The notes under the pieces are model-generated. The model was given only the letters and a program-made list of their open reading frames with translations, did no database searches and was not told the origin of the DNA. A DNA stretch of 64,000 bases. Origin: Anticarsia gemmatalis (Eukaryota > Arthropoda > Insecta > Lepidoptera > Erebidae). The DNA lies in assembly GCF_050436995.1 (NCBI RefSeq), contig NC_134753.1, positions 11,532,001 through 11,596,000 of the forward strand, read 5' to 3'. Position 1 is the first letter of the stretch. Each line of letters begins with the position of its first letter. Of this stretch, positions 24,650 through 37,441 are shown in pieces. The position numbers were made by a program, and so were the translations under genes.

Positions 24650-27600
24650 ATCTGGGTGTTTTTCTCTACATTATAATTAAACGAAGTCGCTGTCTGTACG
24701 TTCGGTGTATTCTCAAAAACTAATACATGTTTATTCATATAGTCACGTTTACTTTCTATGTCAAAATCAAATCATGAAAGTTAAACCTGGCAGTCAAGGA
24801 CGTGTTCATGTTCATGTTTTTATGTCTTTTTTACGAAATATAAAGATAATATTATGGGAGATTACGAAATATTAATTAATAAAATGTTTAAGAACGGGTC
24901 TGGAGTATGGAAAGGTTGAGAAACTCAACTCTATACAATCACGGAGATGATCTGGAACATTTTTGGCATAAAGATGATGTGTCATAATGATGTGTGGTTG
25001 TTAGTTGGCCGCTTATTGTTTTCCTTATAATTGGATTGTCCAATGATGGGGAAATAATTTGTAATATTTTTTACTTGTGTGGGATGTATGCTAAACTTAT
25101 AACAATATACAATATGCGCTAAGTCGAGGTAAAATAATTGATGGCAATAGACTATCAAACAGCAATTTTGTTCGTATTGAGTTGAAGTTACTTGTCTTTT
25201 ATTTAGTTATGTCATTCTTAGATATAATTCCTACATTATGTGAAATAGTAGAGATTCAGAAGTATATTCTTTACTATTTTCCCGTATCTTAAAAAAACGT
25301 GACAGGAGAATAGCCAAGCCGTTCTCGAACATTGAGTTTAGTAACACCAAAATCATTTTAAACTCAAACTATAGCAGAAAGTCTTTTTTCGTATGTTTTT
25401 TACCTGGCAAAGCTGCATAAGTAAAATCACGACCTATTTCAAATACAGGTCAGTACCACAGGGGAATGTGGAATTGACTAATTACTTCCTTGATTCCCTT
25501 CCTTTATTACGGGAATCGTAAAAAAGACCGGAATATCATTGGTTTATGGTTTAATTTTGGACATTAAATTTTTGTTGTGGTGTAATTTTCGTTACTTTTG
25601 TACTTCCTCCAATTATATTATCATTATTAAATCAACTGTCTTTAAAAATAATAAAACAAAAACACTTCTTCGGAAGCCATTAAACAATAAAGAATAAAAT
25701 CTATTCTAAATCTGCATTTAAACGTTACCCTTTGTTTCCATTTTCATCAAAGACATCACTATTTTCAACTCGAATATCATAAAAGAATATGTAATTCAAT
25801 AAAAGTATCGCCTAAAATCATAATGGCACATCATACATCACACTTCAGACCGATTCCAGGCTTATATTTCTTTCAAGTTTCTAGCGCCCTAAAACACCTT
25901 GTACACTACCATTTGTTCGCGTTTAGTTCTTTAGAACTCGATTGAGTGAGTTAATTTCGAGTTCACTGGTATAAGTTGTTCATTCAATACGACGGAATTG
26001 GGCATTTGACTAAGTAACGAAAATAAACATATGCAGTTAGTTGATAGTTTATTTGCCTATAGTCACGGATCCTATTGATGACTACTTTGTCGTAATCTTA
26101 AGTAAGTAGAAGTTACTGCAATAAGTAATACAATACTGTATTTCTGTGTATTAAAGTGCAAAATCATGTTCGGAAGATCATTTTTTTATTATGTGAGTAA
26201 TTATTATTGTGGAATAACAATAAATATATCAAACAATCAAAATCTAACCACTTGAATAATCGCTATTCAATCAATTCGCAGTATTTGCGAATCTCGTAAC
26301 ATAACACCTTGTCAAATATTTTTCAAATGACCTGCCAACTCACTCGGAACTCGCGTCTACATATCGACTCATCTTCGTGTAATTGTTTCCAGTAGTAAGT
26401 CACTAGGATTTATTCCCCCAACACAAACTTCCGACACCATTTGAAATTCATTCTTCACAGGAACGTGTGATGTAATAAAAAATACGTCAAGTTTCAAACT
26501 GCGAACTTCCTTAATGGTTCCGTAGATTTTTTGTTCCTCCTTTTAATACGACTGCGACTTTGCTCGTGTGAAAAAAGTCCCCAAGTAAAAAGAATTTCAT
26601 TGCATCCAGACTAAAAACACTTTATGTTCCAAATTCCATCAAAAACCGTGCAGTTGTATCCATCTTCATCATTCATTCATTCTTCATCTTTCATCCATCC
26701 TGAAAATCTTCCATATTTATAATTTTAGTTGGACAAGTTCCGCCGTTATCGAAAATCTAGCTTAATGACGCTTAAAACCATATTATTATCAACAGTGAAC
26801 ACAATGTACATAACAAATATAATTTGTAAATGACACAAATATGACATAGACAAAAATCATTGTTACCAAGAAACGCCAGATCCCAAGGTCCTCGACAGCA
26901 GCGCAGTCATCGTGCGCACAGGGAAAAATAAGAATACATACAAAATACACACAAATAGAGAGTCTATTATGAAGTGGTTAGTTCAACCAATGGCCCAAGG
27001 AACTCTAAAATAGCTTCACATATAAGGCAGTGGCGCTGTATGATAAATTATGCACCCCTCGATTTTGAGATTGCTAGCGCGATGCATTAACGTTACCCCG
27101 TTTGAAATATTTTTTTTTACGTCAAGGTAAATGGAAGTCAAATGATTATTACAGCCTAATAGAGTCGGGCGCGAAGCCTTGTGTTGTAAAGCTTTGTGTA
27201 TAGGAAATAATTTAGATAAACATCGCCGATCTGACTTAAATAAGTGTTCTAAATATTACCGTTTTGCTTTCGTTGTAGAAATGATAAAGTGATTGTTTAT
27301 AATTTAATAGTAGCTTTGCCTTTTTTATCTTCTTACTAGAGGCGTGCCCCTTCTTCATCCATTTTACCAAGTTAGACTTAACGAATGATAAACTAAAACC
27401 TTTCTTGAGAATTACTGTCTTTGTATCCGTATATCAATCGTATCGTTCAGTAGATTTTGGTTATATCGCAACGAGGGACAGACATTCACAGGTAAAAAAC
27501 TTGCACTAAGTATACGTGTAAGTATTTATTTTAGAAATCAAAGTTTTTTTGGTGCATCGTACAAATACTTTTATACCAAGACAGGAAGATATACCAAGCG

Positions 27601-27798
27601 AAAGCTGTGTAGTTGTTTTTTAATGTATAGTACATAAATAAACAACTACGTTTCGTTTTGTGTACCACAATGTATAAAATACATAAATAAATAGGCTCAA
27701 GGCTGCTTTTTTCATGGAACCACGACATGATACGAAAAGTGGGCGTATTTCTTACACCCACTATTCGCCAGTATGAGAATAATATAGGTAGAAATCAT
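24650..27798. other. no gene seen
   Basis: AT-rich; only a fragment of the second Helitron-like family near 26540-26660 (AAGTCCCCAAGTAAAAAG) and plain filler. Confidence 0.45.
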
Positions 27799-28099
27799 CA
27801 TCAAAAACATTCTGTAAAAACCTCAAGTCTCGCCGTAAAAAGTTGTGAGATCTATATAATACCAAGTCGATTAATCTATTTAGTCTCTACTTAAAGGACC
27901 TTCTGTCTTAAGTTATTACGTATGTTATAATCATGCCAATTTAAAAAAAAATACCTCTAAAACAAATAAACCGACCTGGCCATCGCATGATTTGATTATT
28001 AGTATGTATCACACTACCCAGCACGACGAGAAGTTAATGCTCCTGAAATGTTAATGGCGAATTTGTGTTTTCTTGCGATGACCAAGTCGATCTATTTGT
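27799..28099. mobile_element. one-armed copy of the foldback element at 37733-38196
   Basis: It starts CATCAAAAACATTCTGT and follows the reverse complement of the 37733-38196 element through the right arm, the loop and the inner part of the left arm, with few differences. It then breaks off at 28099, lacking the outer 160 bp or so of the second arm. Confidence 0.8.
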
Positions 28100-28157
28100 A
28101 GATATCAGATAAGGAGAAAAAGATGTAGATGGAACATCTTCGGGTTACAATAGTGTC

Positions 28158-28220
28158 AAAATTATTACTCTCATATTTTTCATAACATTTAGTTATGAAA
28201 AATATGAGAGTAATAATTTT
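28158..28220. repeat. perfect 29-bp palindrome, 5-nt loop
   Basis: Arms 28158-28186 and 28192-28220 are exact inverted copies (AAAATTATTACTCTCAT... inward to CATAAC) around ATTTA. Confidence 0.9.
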
Positions 28221-29303
28221 AAGTTTGGTAGGCGTTTTAATTCAATGAAAAACTCATTTCATGGATCGTTACGTGTTCATTGTTTTAATTTAGTAGCGTT
28301 AATGATATGAGCCCCAACACACCAGAGGGGCCGAGGTTAAATGTGTTGACGGTATTATTGATATCTAAATGAATTGCTTCTTTTTCCATATTTTTGATCA
28401 TTTTTTATTAGTAACTTATTTTGTAAAAGTATTATTTTCTTTTGGAAAAACTTTGCTTTGATCATAATATTATTTTTTTCTTGAACCAAAATATTTCAAT
28501 ACTGAGAAAAACAAAATACAGTCGATTTGAGAACCTCCTCCTTCTTTTGAAGTCGGTTAAATATATATTTGTGCTAGATCTGCCCACGTGTCAATTGGTG
28601 AGGAAGACGGGAAATTAAGTCTGTCGGTCTGTTGTTTGTATGTTTATAGCTAAATCATTACACCGATTTGACAAAATTTATAATGCAGAGTTTAGGAGCC
28701 TATTATATTTTAAAGGTCGATTCAGTCAGTCAAAGCAGCAGGTCCCTTAGGCCGTTTCTAGACTACTTACATACATAGGATAAAGTAATAACAAACGTTT
28801 GATTCCATATTGTGCAATTATTTATTAATAGTCTAGGTACCTACTGGTACAGTTTAGTCTTAAAAAAACTTCATTGTCTGTATAAAATTATAGTTCGTGG
28901 AAAAATATAAGCACGCAAAATTTCTAAAAAATACCTCGACATTCATGTCGTAGTTATCATTACAAGCGTATACACCTTCTTGTTGAACGTTGTCTTTTTG
29001 ACAATCAACCTTATGGTTTAGTAATAAGGTTGGAATTAACTTAACAATACACACATTCGACTTTTTATCAATCCCTTTCCACAGTAACATCTATCAATAT
29101 CGTAAATTCGTGTATAACAGCATATCACACACCCAGAGAAATAAAGACGTAAGTGGAATTTGCTCACTTTACAAAAGAGCCAAAACAATTTCTACCTTAG
29201 TTTTTTGTATTTTTTTTTGTCTAGAATACTTAAAACAAAACTAAAATAAAAGAAATCTTTTTTTATTATTATAAGAAAAAATATAATAATAGGAGTATTA
29301 TAA

Positions 29304-29569
29304 TCTATACTAATATTATAAAGCTGAAGAGTTTGTTTGTTTGATTGTTTGTTTGTTTGTTTGGACGCGCTAATCTCAGGAACTACTGGTCCGATTTAAA
29401 AAAATCTTTCAGTGTTAGATAGCCCATTTATCAAGGAAGGCTATAGGCTATATATAATCACGCTACGATCAATAGGAGCAGAGTACCAGTAAATAATGTT
29501 ACAAAAACGGGGGAAATTATGACCCATTCTCTCTTATGTGACGTAAGCGAAGTTGCGTTGGTCAGCTAG
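29304..29569 (+). mobile_element. short non-autonomous Helitron, nearly complete
   Basis: It starts with TC (TCTATACTAATATTATAAAG) and ends CTAG, with A before and T after, as expected for a Helitron inserted between A and T. It carries a (GTTT)n run near the 5' end and AAGCGAAGTTGCG just before the 3' end, which can form a small hairpin. Length is 266 bp and it has no ORF. The sequence resembles what I recall as the Lep1 family of moths. Confidence 0.7.
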
Positions 29570-30541
29570 TAGAGAATATTTCTATGCTTTTTTACGTGCG
29601 CATTGTGGTTTATCAAATTTTTAATTGGCAAAATATTGAAATATAATAATATACGTATGTGTCGCAGACATTTCTTTTGTGTAAAGACCATTCATTTTAC
29701 ATAAGAATTTAACGAAAAACTGTATGTAACTTTATTTGTGCTAGCAGTTATGAACTGTTATAATAATTGACGTATTCGTACTTACGCCTCTATTGCACTG
29801 TGCAATATTTCTGGCTAGGTACGTCTGTGCGTGTCGAACTGTACTAGGGGAGCAGAAATTAATAAGAGGAAACGCGATTTTAACGACTCACAGACAAATT
29901 GATGTAGAACGATCATTTATTTTCCAACTTTGCTGCGGTATTCTGGGACTTTGGGAACGATATGGTTTATTGTGATTTTCGATAAGATATAAACGAACTC
30001 ATTTTAATACATGATAGGACATGGGATTTAAAACGTTGACTTTTATTGCGCAGGTTATTTTATACTTTCGGATCGGCGCAGTCCTAAATGTAATTAGAGT
30101 AATAAAAAAAAGAGTTTTAGGAAACGTTAAACATAAGTCATAGTTTTCAAAAGAGTCTTTTTTAGATTTTGGATAACTAATAAGCTAAATTTCATAAAAT
30201 TCAGTTCTGCAGAGAAAAATGGAGAGAATTCTGTTAGTCCAGTTTTTGCTATCACTGGATACGCAAACATATCTATACATCTTCTTAATTAACAAGCCTA
30301 ATTATAAAAAAAAAACACCTTCAGTGACTCCCACATTGTCTCCCCCTCAGTGCTAAAATAATCCATAAATTCTACTTCCTCACTACTTCAAATGCAAGAC
30401 AGGAAACAAATAAGTTTTAAACAAAACAGAATACACCGTTATTAGTCAGCGCGCCCCTTACTATTGTAAAACTGATTTGACGTCCAAAACAATATGGCTT
30501 GCATCTGCCAACTGTCAAGAAAACCATTTAGCAGTAAACTA

Positions 30542-30666
30542 TTAAGGTGGGTATATAATAGACGAGTCAAAAACGAGCGAATAGTGTGAACTGACTTGCT
30601 AGCTTCAAACAAACGCGCTTCTAAAGACTCGGCTCATGCGGTTCCTCTAGTATAGACCCACCTTTA
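30542..30666. repeat. short MITE, AAAGGTGGGT ends
   Basis: TTAAGGTGGGTATATAATAG at the left pairs with the complement of CTAGTATAGACCCACCTTTA at the right. 125 bp, non-coding. A larger relative is at 62878. Confidence 0.5.
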
Positions 30667-30855
30667 GCACTCCCTATTCCCTAAAGATTGACACATACAA
30701 AAAAGTAAGTACTGTTCCTTTTATAGGAACTAGTCATGTTATTCTACTGAGATTGTGATTGTGACGCAACTACAAAAGTATCAAAGGTCAATTGAGATTT
30801 TGTGCGACTAATAATTGAAACAAATTGTTAAAAGAGAAACAACAAATATGTATCT

Positions 30856-31081
30856 TTTTGTTGTTTTTGGGTTCCGTGCCCGAAGAGTAAAAAGGGGTAA
30901 TAGAACTAAGACTCCGCTCTCCGTTGTTCTATCACCAGACTCACCACGTTGTGTCTTATTAACCGACAATTGAAATTTTCTTAATTGATGTACTTTTGTT
31001 AACACTATAAGCATATCTTCTAAAAACTGGTGAGGAACCATTCGTGCGCGAGTCTGACGTCGCACTTGGTCGATTTTTTCT
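30856..31081 (+). repeat. dispersed repeat, GGGCTCCGTAACATACG family
   Basis: GTTTTTGGGTTCCGTGCCCG, GACTCCGCTCTCCGTTGTTC, AACCATTCGTGCGCGAGTCTG and CGTCGCACTTGGTCGATTTT. The ORF reading through it on the - strand (30808-31065) is not a gene. Confidence 0.6.
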
Positions 31082-31315
31082 CCATACTGATGCGAAATAT
31101 GTTAAACAAAAATAGATACTCCGACCCTCTATTTTGATACTTTACCTTTATTTAGATGCAAGTACCCTAATGAGATACACGTTCCCTATTAAAACTGTGT
31201 TTGTAAGGCGATAATGTGGTTTCATGCTAATTTGGGAACGAGACAAAAACAAGATCAGCTGTTGGAACACACGCTTTGAAAGTAGCGGTTATTGAATGTT
31301 AGGGGAGTACGATAT

Positions 31316-31400
31316 TTAGAGCGCGTTTCGCAGCTTGTGAATAAGTGTCAGATAAACTATATGTATGTATCTGTAACAGTAAATGTATGAATACAACTGC
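31316..31400 (+). repeat. dispersed repeat, TTTCGCAGCTTGTGAATAA family
   Basis: GTTTCGCAGCTTGTGAATAAG, TGTCAGATAAACTATATGTA and GTAACAGTAAATGTATGAAT; a second copy at 49027. Confidence 0.45.
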
Positions 31401-31948
31401 CAAATATTCACCTGTTACGCTATTCAAAGCTTATTCGACGGTGACGAAATCAAGGTTGGCGGAATTCGAATATTAAAAGAAAGATGTCAAAATTAATTTC
31501 ACCGTTTAATAAGCAATAACTTTTTACCCCGACAAACCTTTTCACGTACGAAGTTGCGGGCACAATCCATAAAGGACAAAGAAAACCACAGCAACATAAT
31601 CAGCATGAAACGCACAAGAGAAATGCAGATCATTCCCACTCCAGAATACGTTGGAACAAAGCGTGAGGGAAAATTCAATGTTTACCTACAAATATGAATA
31701 TTAAAACAACGTGATAACACATTTCAAATAAAAATAACTACGGGCTTTTAATAAAGGATGGAAATAGATGTCTGCAGAATCAAAATGATGCAAAAAATAG
31801 TAAATAAAGAGATGCAGGTTATTTACATACAGCGAAATCTCATCGACGATGCGGGCAGCCACGCTACAACGGACGGCTACTACGGATTCACGAATGAGGA
31901 TTATACGTGCTGAATTTTTAACTCCCGTATTTCCAGTTATTCGTAGAT

Positions 31949-31988
31949 CGTTCAATGGTGTTGCTCCGTACACCAACACCATTGAACG
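31949..31988. repeat. perfect 15-bp palindrome, 10-nt loop
   Basis: CGTTCAATGGTGTTG (31949-31963) faces CAACACCATTGAACG (31974-31988). Confidence 0.8.
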
Positions 31989-32489
31989 GTCAAAAAGTCA
32001 TGCACATATTTTATACAACTGATTTGCTCTTCTCCCGTTTATACCAATCGTCTTTTTCCTGTGCTAGTGCCCAGGTATTGAAACAAATGTCAACAAGGCG
32101 TCGGCCTAATAAAAAAATAAAAATCCATGCTTTTTTATGACGACTTTTGGGTCCACCCATTAAAAAATGACTTAATGTTGCTTTAAGACATCAGCGTCGC
32201 TTTATGTTAAAAGAATTCTATGCAGTATAATAGGTATGACTTCCCACCTATTAGTAGAATAATAAACCACACTCAAAGTGGGTGTTACACGAGCGCACCT
32301 GAAATACATGCTACATTATAGGAGCTGCTACATATTCTCATTATATTTTCCCGGAAAATATATTTCTTATATTATTTTTAGCACTTCTGGTAACGAGAGA
32401 ACTTGAAGGTAACCTTTATAAAAGTGAGGATCTTACCATATCTTGACCCATTTTTGTACGTGTTTCGGCAGTTTTGCCATTGACATACA

Positions 32490-32620
32490 AAGACACTTAT
32501 TATACCCAAAAGTGTAGGCAGAGGTGTATGAAATAAACCCACATTTTACCATTGACTATGTGGGAGGACTATGTGGTAGGAGACGAGTATAATGATATTG
32601 CCATGTCCCAAACTTCGGGC
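32490..32620 (-). repeat. SINE 3' half of the 6050 family
   Basis: TTATTATACCCAAAAGTGTAGG, GCAGAGGTGTATGAAATAAA and CCCACATTTTACCATTGAC are the family's tail read in reverse. It is followed by a diverged body. Confidence 0.5.
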
Positions 32621-33714
32621 TTCTATTAAGAAATATTCTGATATTGCAAATTTAACAACATTTAATAAGTAGAGTGATAATTCAGTGTATGGCCTAAAAT
32701 AAGAAGTCATAGCAAACAGGCATTCGCACACTGCATAAGACACAGTCTGACAGACAAATCTGTACTTAGTTGTGGTATATACTAACAACAATTTAGTCAT
32801 TTGTATATTACTTCGGGGCATTTTGTGTTACCTAATCAATCATCCGCACCAGACAGCTTCTGTCTGTCGAGTTCCATTAAAACAGCACGCATGAACAAAA
32901 CAAATCGTAAAATTTCATTTCATCGAGTTCCCTTCGAGAAACTATAGTACCTCCCCACCACTCAGTACTGTCATAAATGATACAGATTCAACTCGGCATT
33001 TGCATGAGGACGAGACGTGTTTGTAAATCATATGTTGCAGGTTGTTACCAAGACTCGGTACATATGTACTGAGTATGTTTACCTTCGTGCCAGCTTCCCG
33101 ACTATTCAGGCTTAATATCGGAAATACGCGAGTTGGAGTCAGTTGATTTGGTTTGAAACTCTTGCTGTTGATTTTTGGTAAAGTTAATGAGGAAAAGTTC
33201 TGTGTACGTTGTGGAATTTGAATTTTATTTGTTTTTAAGTAATGTGCGTTATGATTTTGTAAGTGCAGATAAAAGCTAGTTATTTATCTTTAAAGTCGTA
33301 TTCATATATTTAAAATAATATTTTTTTTTTATTTGTCTAAATTATATTGGGATGGAATTTTTGACCTGGAATGAAAAGTGAGAATATCTACGTATTTAAT
33401 TATGTTTTATTTCGAATAGAAAAATGGCAAATTTAAAATGATTACATGCAAAAGTCTTTATGCTCTTCCGTTTTTGCATTTTTTTTTCAATCATATCGTT
33501 TTTTCTGCTAGTATGATGTCTAAGAGTAGTTAGGTGAAAGTATCGAAAGACCTGTAGACACAAGGTCATATAAGAGGTACAATATAGGAATGACTGATAC
33601 GAATTTTTTTTAGTGAAGTTTAAAGTTAGTCTTTTGAAAATTCAACGCCCTTATGGCTGACATGCAAGCACGGCTTTAAGAGCCATAAGATTAAATAGAA
33701 AGATTCGAAAAAAA

Positions 33715-33772
33715 TTGAGCTGGAATTGAAATACTCCTGGATCGAACCCAAGTTACCCGGATGCATATATAT
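33715..33772 (-). repeat. SINE head fragment
   Basis: On the - strand CCGGGTAACTTGGGTTCGATCC is a recognisable B box region. Nothing else is preserved. Confidence 0.35.
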
Positions 33773-33974
33773 TTATATCATTCATCAGCATGTAAACAAA
33801 TAGCAATCATCTCAAGTTCCAAGTATCGTCGAATCTCGTAAACATCTAAGAGAATACTCAGAGACAGTGGCGGTGTCTAAACAGTGATCACTCGAGCTGT
33901 CGGTCAACAGTGGCTCACTAAATAAACTCCTTCAAGAGCTAGTACACTGCACGAATGATTTATGCACATGATTT

Positions 33975-34200
33975 AGTGTTTACACTGCCTCTGATGGTGT
34001 AGACTGCTGATCACGAAGTCTCAGGTTTGTTCCCGGGTAGGGCAAAGTCTGGAGCAAAGTAATGTGCCCGGTGTATAGCAATAAGCTCGACCCTAATCAC
34101 ATAGGACCATCTTTGTGGACTGTTTAACATGGTTGTATTTCACACACTTTTTTCTACACCGTCAAGTATAAAAGGCGTGATATTGATGTATGTATGATTT
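33975..34200 (+). repeat. SINE, full-length order of blocks
   Basis: It starts GCCTCTGATGGTGTAGACTGC, then GAAGTCTCAGGTTTGTTCCC (B box), GTGCCCGGTGTATAGCAATA and AGCTCGACCCTAATCACATA, ending CAAGTATAAAAGGCGTGAT with ATGTATG. It serves as the reference for the other partial copies. Confidence 0.65.
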
Positions 34201-35057
34201 GTTTTTATCTAAATTAAGGCCTCTTGTTGCCTTTTTGCCGAAAAATTACAATCAATATGCCGTATTGTATGGATCACTATGGTAGACTATCTTTTACGGA
34301 TCATATCCCAAAATTGTCATGGAAGACGGACATTATAAATAAACTTGAAAAATAATATGATACCTATACGATTTTGCGAAATATTCTAATTATTTATTTG
34401 ATTTCCTTCAAAGCAAGAGCAAAGCTTAAAAGGATATACTAATTAAGCTTTCAAAATTCGATGTCAAGATACGATCTTTTTACTGCAAGAAGCGGTTACC
34501 TACGCCAATTTGGCGCTTCGCTGCAACTAAATGTCATTTTGTTATTATTGGCTGCCAAATAACCGTAACACCAATTTTATTGATACGAACAATAATGGAC
34601 TAATGGCCAAATACAGAAACAAACTCAATTTTAAGTTACATTTAAGTAAAGCTGCTTTATAATTTTGATGTGTATAGTAGCGAAAGAAATAATTTGAGCA
34701 TCAAATTCAACCTACTCAGACCAGCTGCGCAATTCTCTACAATTTCTTTTATATTTCTTCAGGTTCTTATGATTTTAAAGAACATACTCCTTACCTACTT
34801 GAATCAAAATCCATATCACCACAGACTTCCCAACAAAAAGACTTTACCGTTAATAAATACGTAGCGGTATGACACATTATACGGAACACTCGTTGGACAG
34901 CCGCGTCTAAATATTTGTACTCACGGCTGAATGTTGATGCCGGCTAATTGTGACTAATGAATACACTCGCATCCTAAACTGATGAGCTGTTTGAGGTGAA
35001 AATAACATTTTGCTTGTATTTACAATTTTACATGTTGTATCACCTTAGCTCGTAATT

Positions 35058-35228
35058 TTTATACTACTAATATTATAAATGCCAAAGTTAGTGATGTTGC
35101 ATGGATACAGTGTGTATGTTTCTTACCCTTCACGCAATGACTACTGAACGGATATTGATAAAATTTGACACTCAGATACTACCAGCAAAGTCGTTTTACG
35201 CGGTCGTAGTAGAGAGCAGAAACTAGTT
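35058..35228 (+). mobile_element. Helitron-like fragment of a second family
   Basis: ACTAATATTATAAATGC at the left, CTACTGAACGGATATTGATAA in the middle and ACTAGT at the right are the landmarks of a common moth repeat with CTAG ends. No ORF. Confidence 0.45.
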
Positions 35229-35567
35229 CTACGTAAAGAAAAAAATACGCTGTGCGACTTCCCAACTCAATGTATCGCCATAATTTTTAAATTGCAAGGT
35301 ACAAATATAAAAAGAAAAAATACCTTTAAAATATTTTTCCACAATCTCTGGTACTAAAAAACGAAAAATTAGGACACACCCCCATCGGTTGATATCAAAC
35401 AAAGGAGTAAGCCGAAATGTTTTCAATATAAATAGCGGTATGCGGTGTGCGCTGATCCCTCTGTGCAGTAATGACGTACTGCACCACCACACTTATTAGT
35501 ATCTATACCTTGTCGTGTAGAGACATTACTAGATGCGACATTTGAACATGATTAAAATTATTATTAA

Positions 35568-35640
35568 AATCAAAATCAAATCAACAGGACACTAATGATA
35601 GTCAAAAATAAGGTTTATGAGAAGAATTCTTCTAATCTTC
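35568..35640 (-). mobile_element. relic 3' end of the same LINE family
   Basis: The + strand reads AAAATCAAAATCAAATCA followed by ACACTAATGATAGTC, matching the tail and last untranslated bases of the element at 7547-8880. Similarity fades after about 70 nt. Confidence 0.4.
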
Positions 35641-36924
35641 ATCTCTTATTAACGGCCGATATTAATAGGTATGCTGGATTTACTTTAGTTGATTTTGTAT
35701 CTCTGTTGTATGGCCGGCAGTGTATACAATTGCGGATAAAGAGGTTTCGGGCTCTTTTCCTCGATATGACCTATTCTATCTGAGAATATTCTTTATGGTA
35801 GCCATGAGTTTAGAAAAGTGCCCAATGTAAGGCAATAGGCTTGCCCTTACAACTTTAATAGTTAAAGAAAAAAATGACTTGAGTTAAATTTATGCAGTTC
35901 TGTCAACATCCAAAAAAGTCCCCATTACATAAGTCATCATCAGCGTAATAAAAAAAAATGTTATTAAGAAATGTAGCGTAGCGCTTCTAGAACGTAGCCA
36001 GCATCCGTACAGCTAGACAAATTCACCCTCCAACATTGTCGCTTTGATCTGCGATGGTGTTTTGGTTTCCACTCGTCTCCGTGAGGGGACATCGATGTCG
36101 GCTCCAATTTGAGACCTCTTCAGCACCGCCAGTGATTAATGTCTCGCGTTCACACCTACGTGTCTGTAAAAATGTATGAAACTTATATAACTGATATTTT
36201 AGTCAGAGATATGCTATATCAATGAAATATTGTAGCCAGAATGCCATATACTTAATCATTTTTTAATATGTAGAATCACTACTTTTCCATTTGGGGTAGG
36301 CAGGGAAAAAAAAACGCATCTGAAACGATGAGTACATCATAATTAAAACCGTTACTACACTCACATAATTATTTACATAATATTATAAAACAAAGCCTCT
36401 CGCCGCGTCTGCCTATCTGTTCGCGATAAACTGAAAATATTTTACAATCCAGGCTTTCGCCAATATAGAGACGAATCCCTGAGCAAGGTTCTAGTGTACA
36501 ATTTGTCAAGATTTTGTTTAAATTGTTAAACTAGCAAAAAATATCGTCGATCGGGCGGGCTTTATGTACGGGCGGAACAATATCTGCCATATCCGTTGTT
36601 TTAATTTATACAAACATATTGTAATGTAAAACGAATATGTCATATTTTTTATCAAGATAAAACTAATCACCAAATCGTCACACACATGGGGGCGTATAGC
36701 TCATTGCGATTGCCAACTGACGCGTGTCAGACAGCTGCTGCAAGCTAAAAAGGCAAGAAATGTAAGGGAAGTGCTTTCAATTCAGAGTATATGTATAACT
36801 ACAAATACATAAAAATACAGCATCTTTCTATAAAAGTGTACAATTTTCTACAGTTGCTACAATTAAGTACCGTATATTAAGTTTGGCTTAACTGCGGCCG
36901 TTAGATGATTTATAAGTTTTTCAT

Positions 36925-36982
36925 ACAAAATTTCTCACTAGTTAGCTGGTTGTCGACAGTCGATAGTGGTTGAAAATCGCAG
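36925..36982 (+). repeat. right-end fragment of the TCAGTAGC family
   Basis: TTTTCATACAAAATTTCTCA, AGTTAGCTGGTTGTCGACAG and TCGATAGTGGTTGAAAATCG. The left half is absent. Confidence 0.5.
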
Positions 36983-37200
36983 TACACGTTCGTCCCCCCT
37001 CATCTTTTGTAAATCTATCATAGTACGTAATAATTCTATCTGGGGGCACGGAAGTGCCCCCGCAAGTCGAGCAAAAAAAAAAGCGGCACGGCCGTAACAT
37101 CCTTTTCTCGAAGCCATTCGGGCTATTTTTGACACCCCTATAATTTCGTAGTGGATAAAACAAGAAGCCTGGATTTTCAGCAACTAATCAGTCATTGTAT
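36975..37200 (+). repeat. dispersed repeat with GGGGGCAC hairpin
   Basis: GGGGGCAC (37042-37049) and GTGCCCCC (37054-37061) form a perfect 8-bp stem, followed by AGCGGCACGGCCGTAACATC and GAAGCCATTCGGGCTATTTT. Two overlapping - strand ORFs (36938-37183) are shadows of it. Confidence 0.4.
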
Positions 37201-37277
37201 AAACATGGTATATTTAAAATTTCAGGCAATTTGAACCAGTAGTTTAAGAATGACAACTTGGTAAAATTTTGAATTTT

Positions 37278-37320
37278 GTCACTCACTGATTCACTGACTC
37301 ACTGACTCACCGATCATCAA
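37278..37320 (+). repeat. short tandem array of ACTC/ACTG units
   Basis: CACTCACTGATTCACTGACT followed by CACTGACTCACCGATCATC: degenerate 4- to 8-bp units. Confidence 0.5.
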
Positions 37321-37441
37321 AAGTCTAGGGTACTTCTAGCAGACTTAGAAGCTTAAAATTTAGAATACAAATAGGGTTTAGTGTCTTAATCATGGGAAAA
37401 ATTCAATATTTTCTAATTTCGGTCAAGTTTTCTAAATACAC

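Noticed and set aside
31701..31982. 93-codon - strand frame
   Set aside because: Its start lies inside the palindrome at 31949-31988; the middle (SVAARIVDEISLYV) is suggestive, but there is no family match I can name.
37042..37061. Rho-independent terminator
   Set aside because: A GC stem followed by an A run looks like one on the reverse strand, but this is animal nuclear DNA and the stem belongs to a dispersed repeat.
36938..37183. Two - strand frames (81 and 73 codons)
   Set aside because: Both are shadows of the dispersed repeat containing the GGGGGCAC hairpin.
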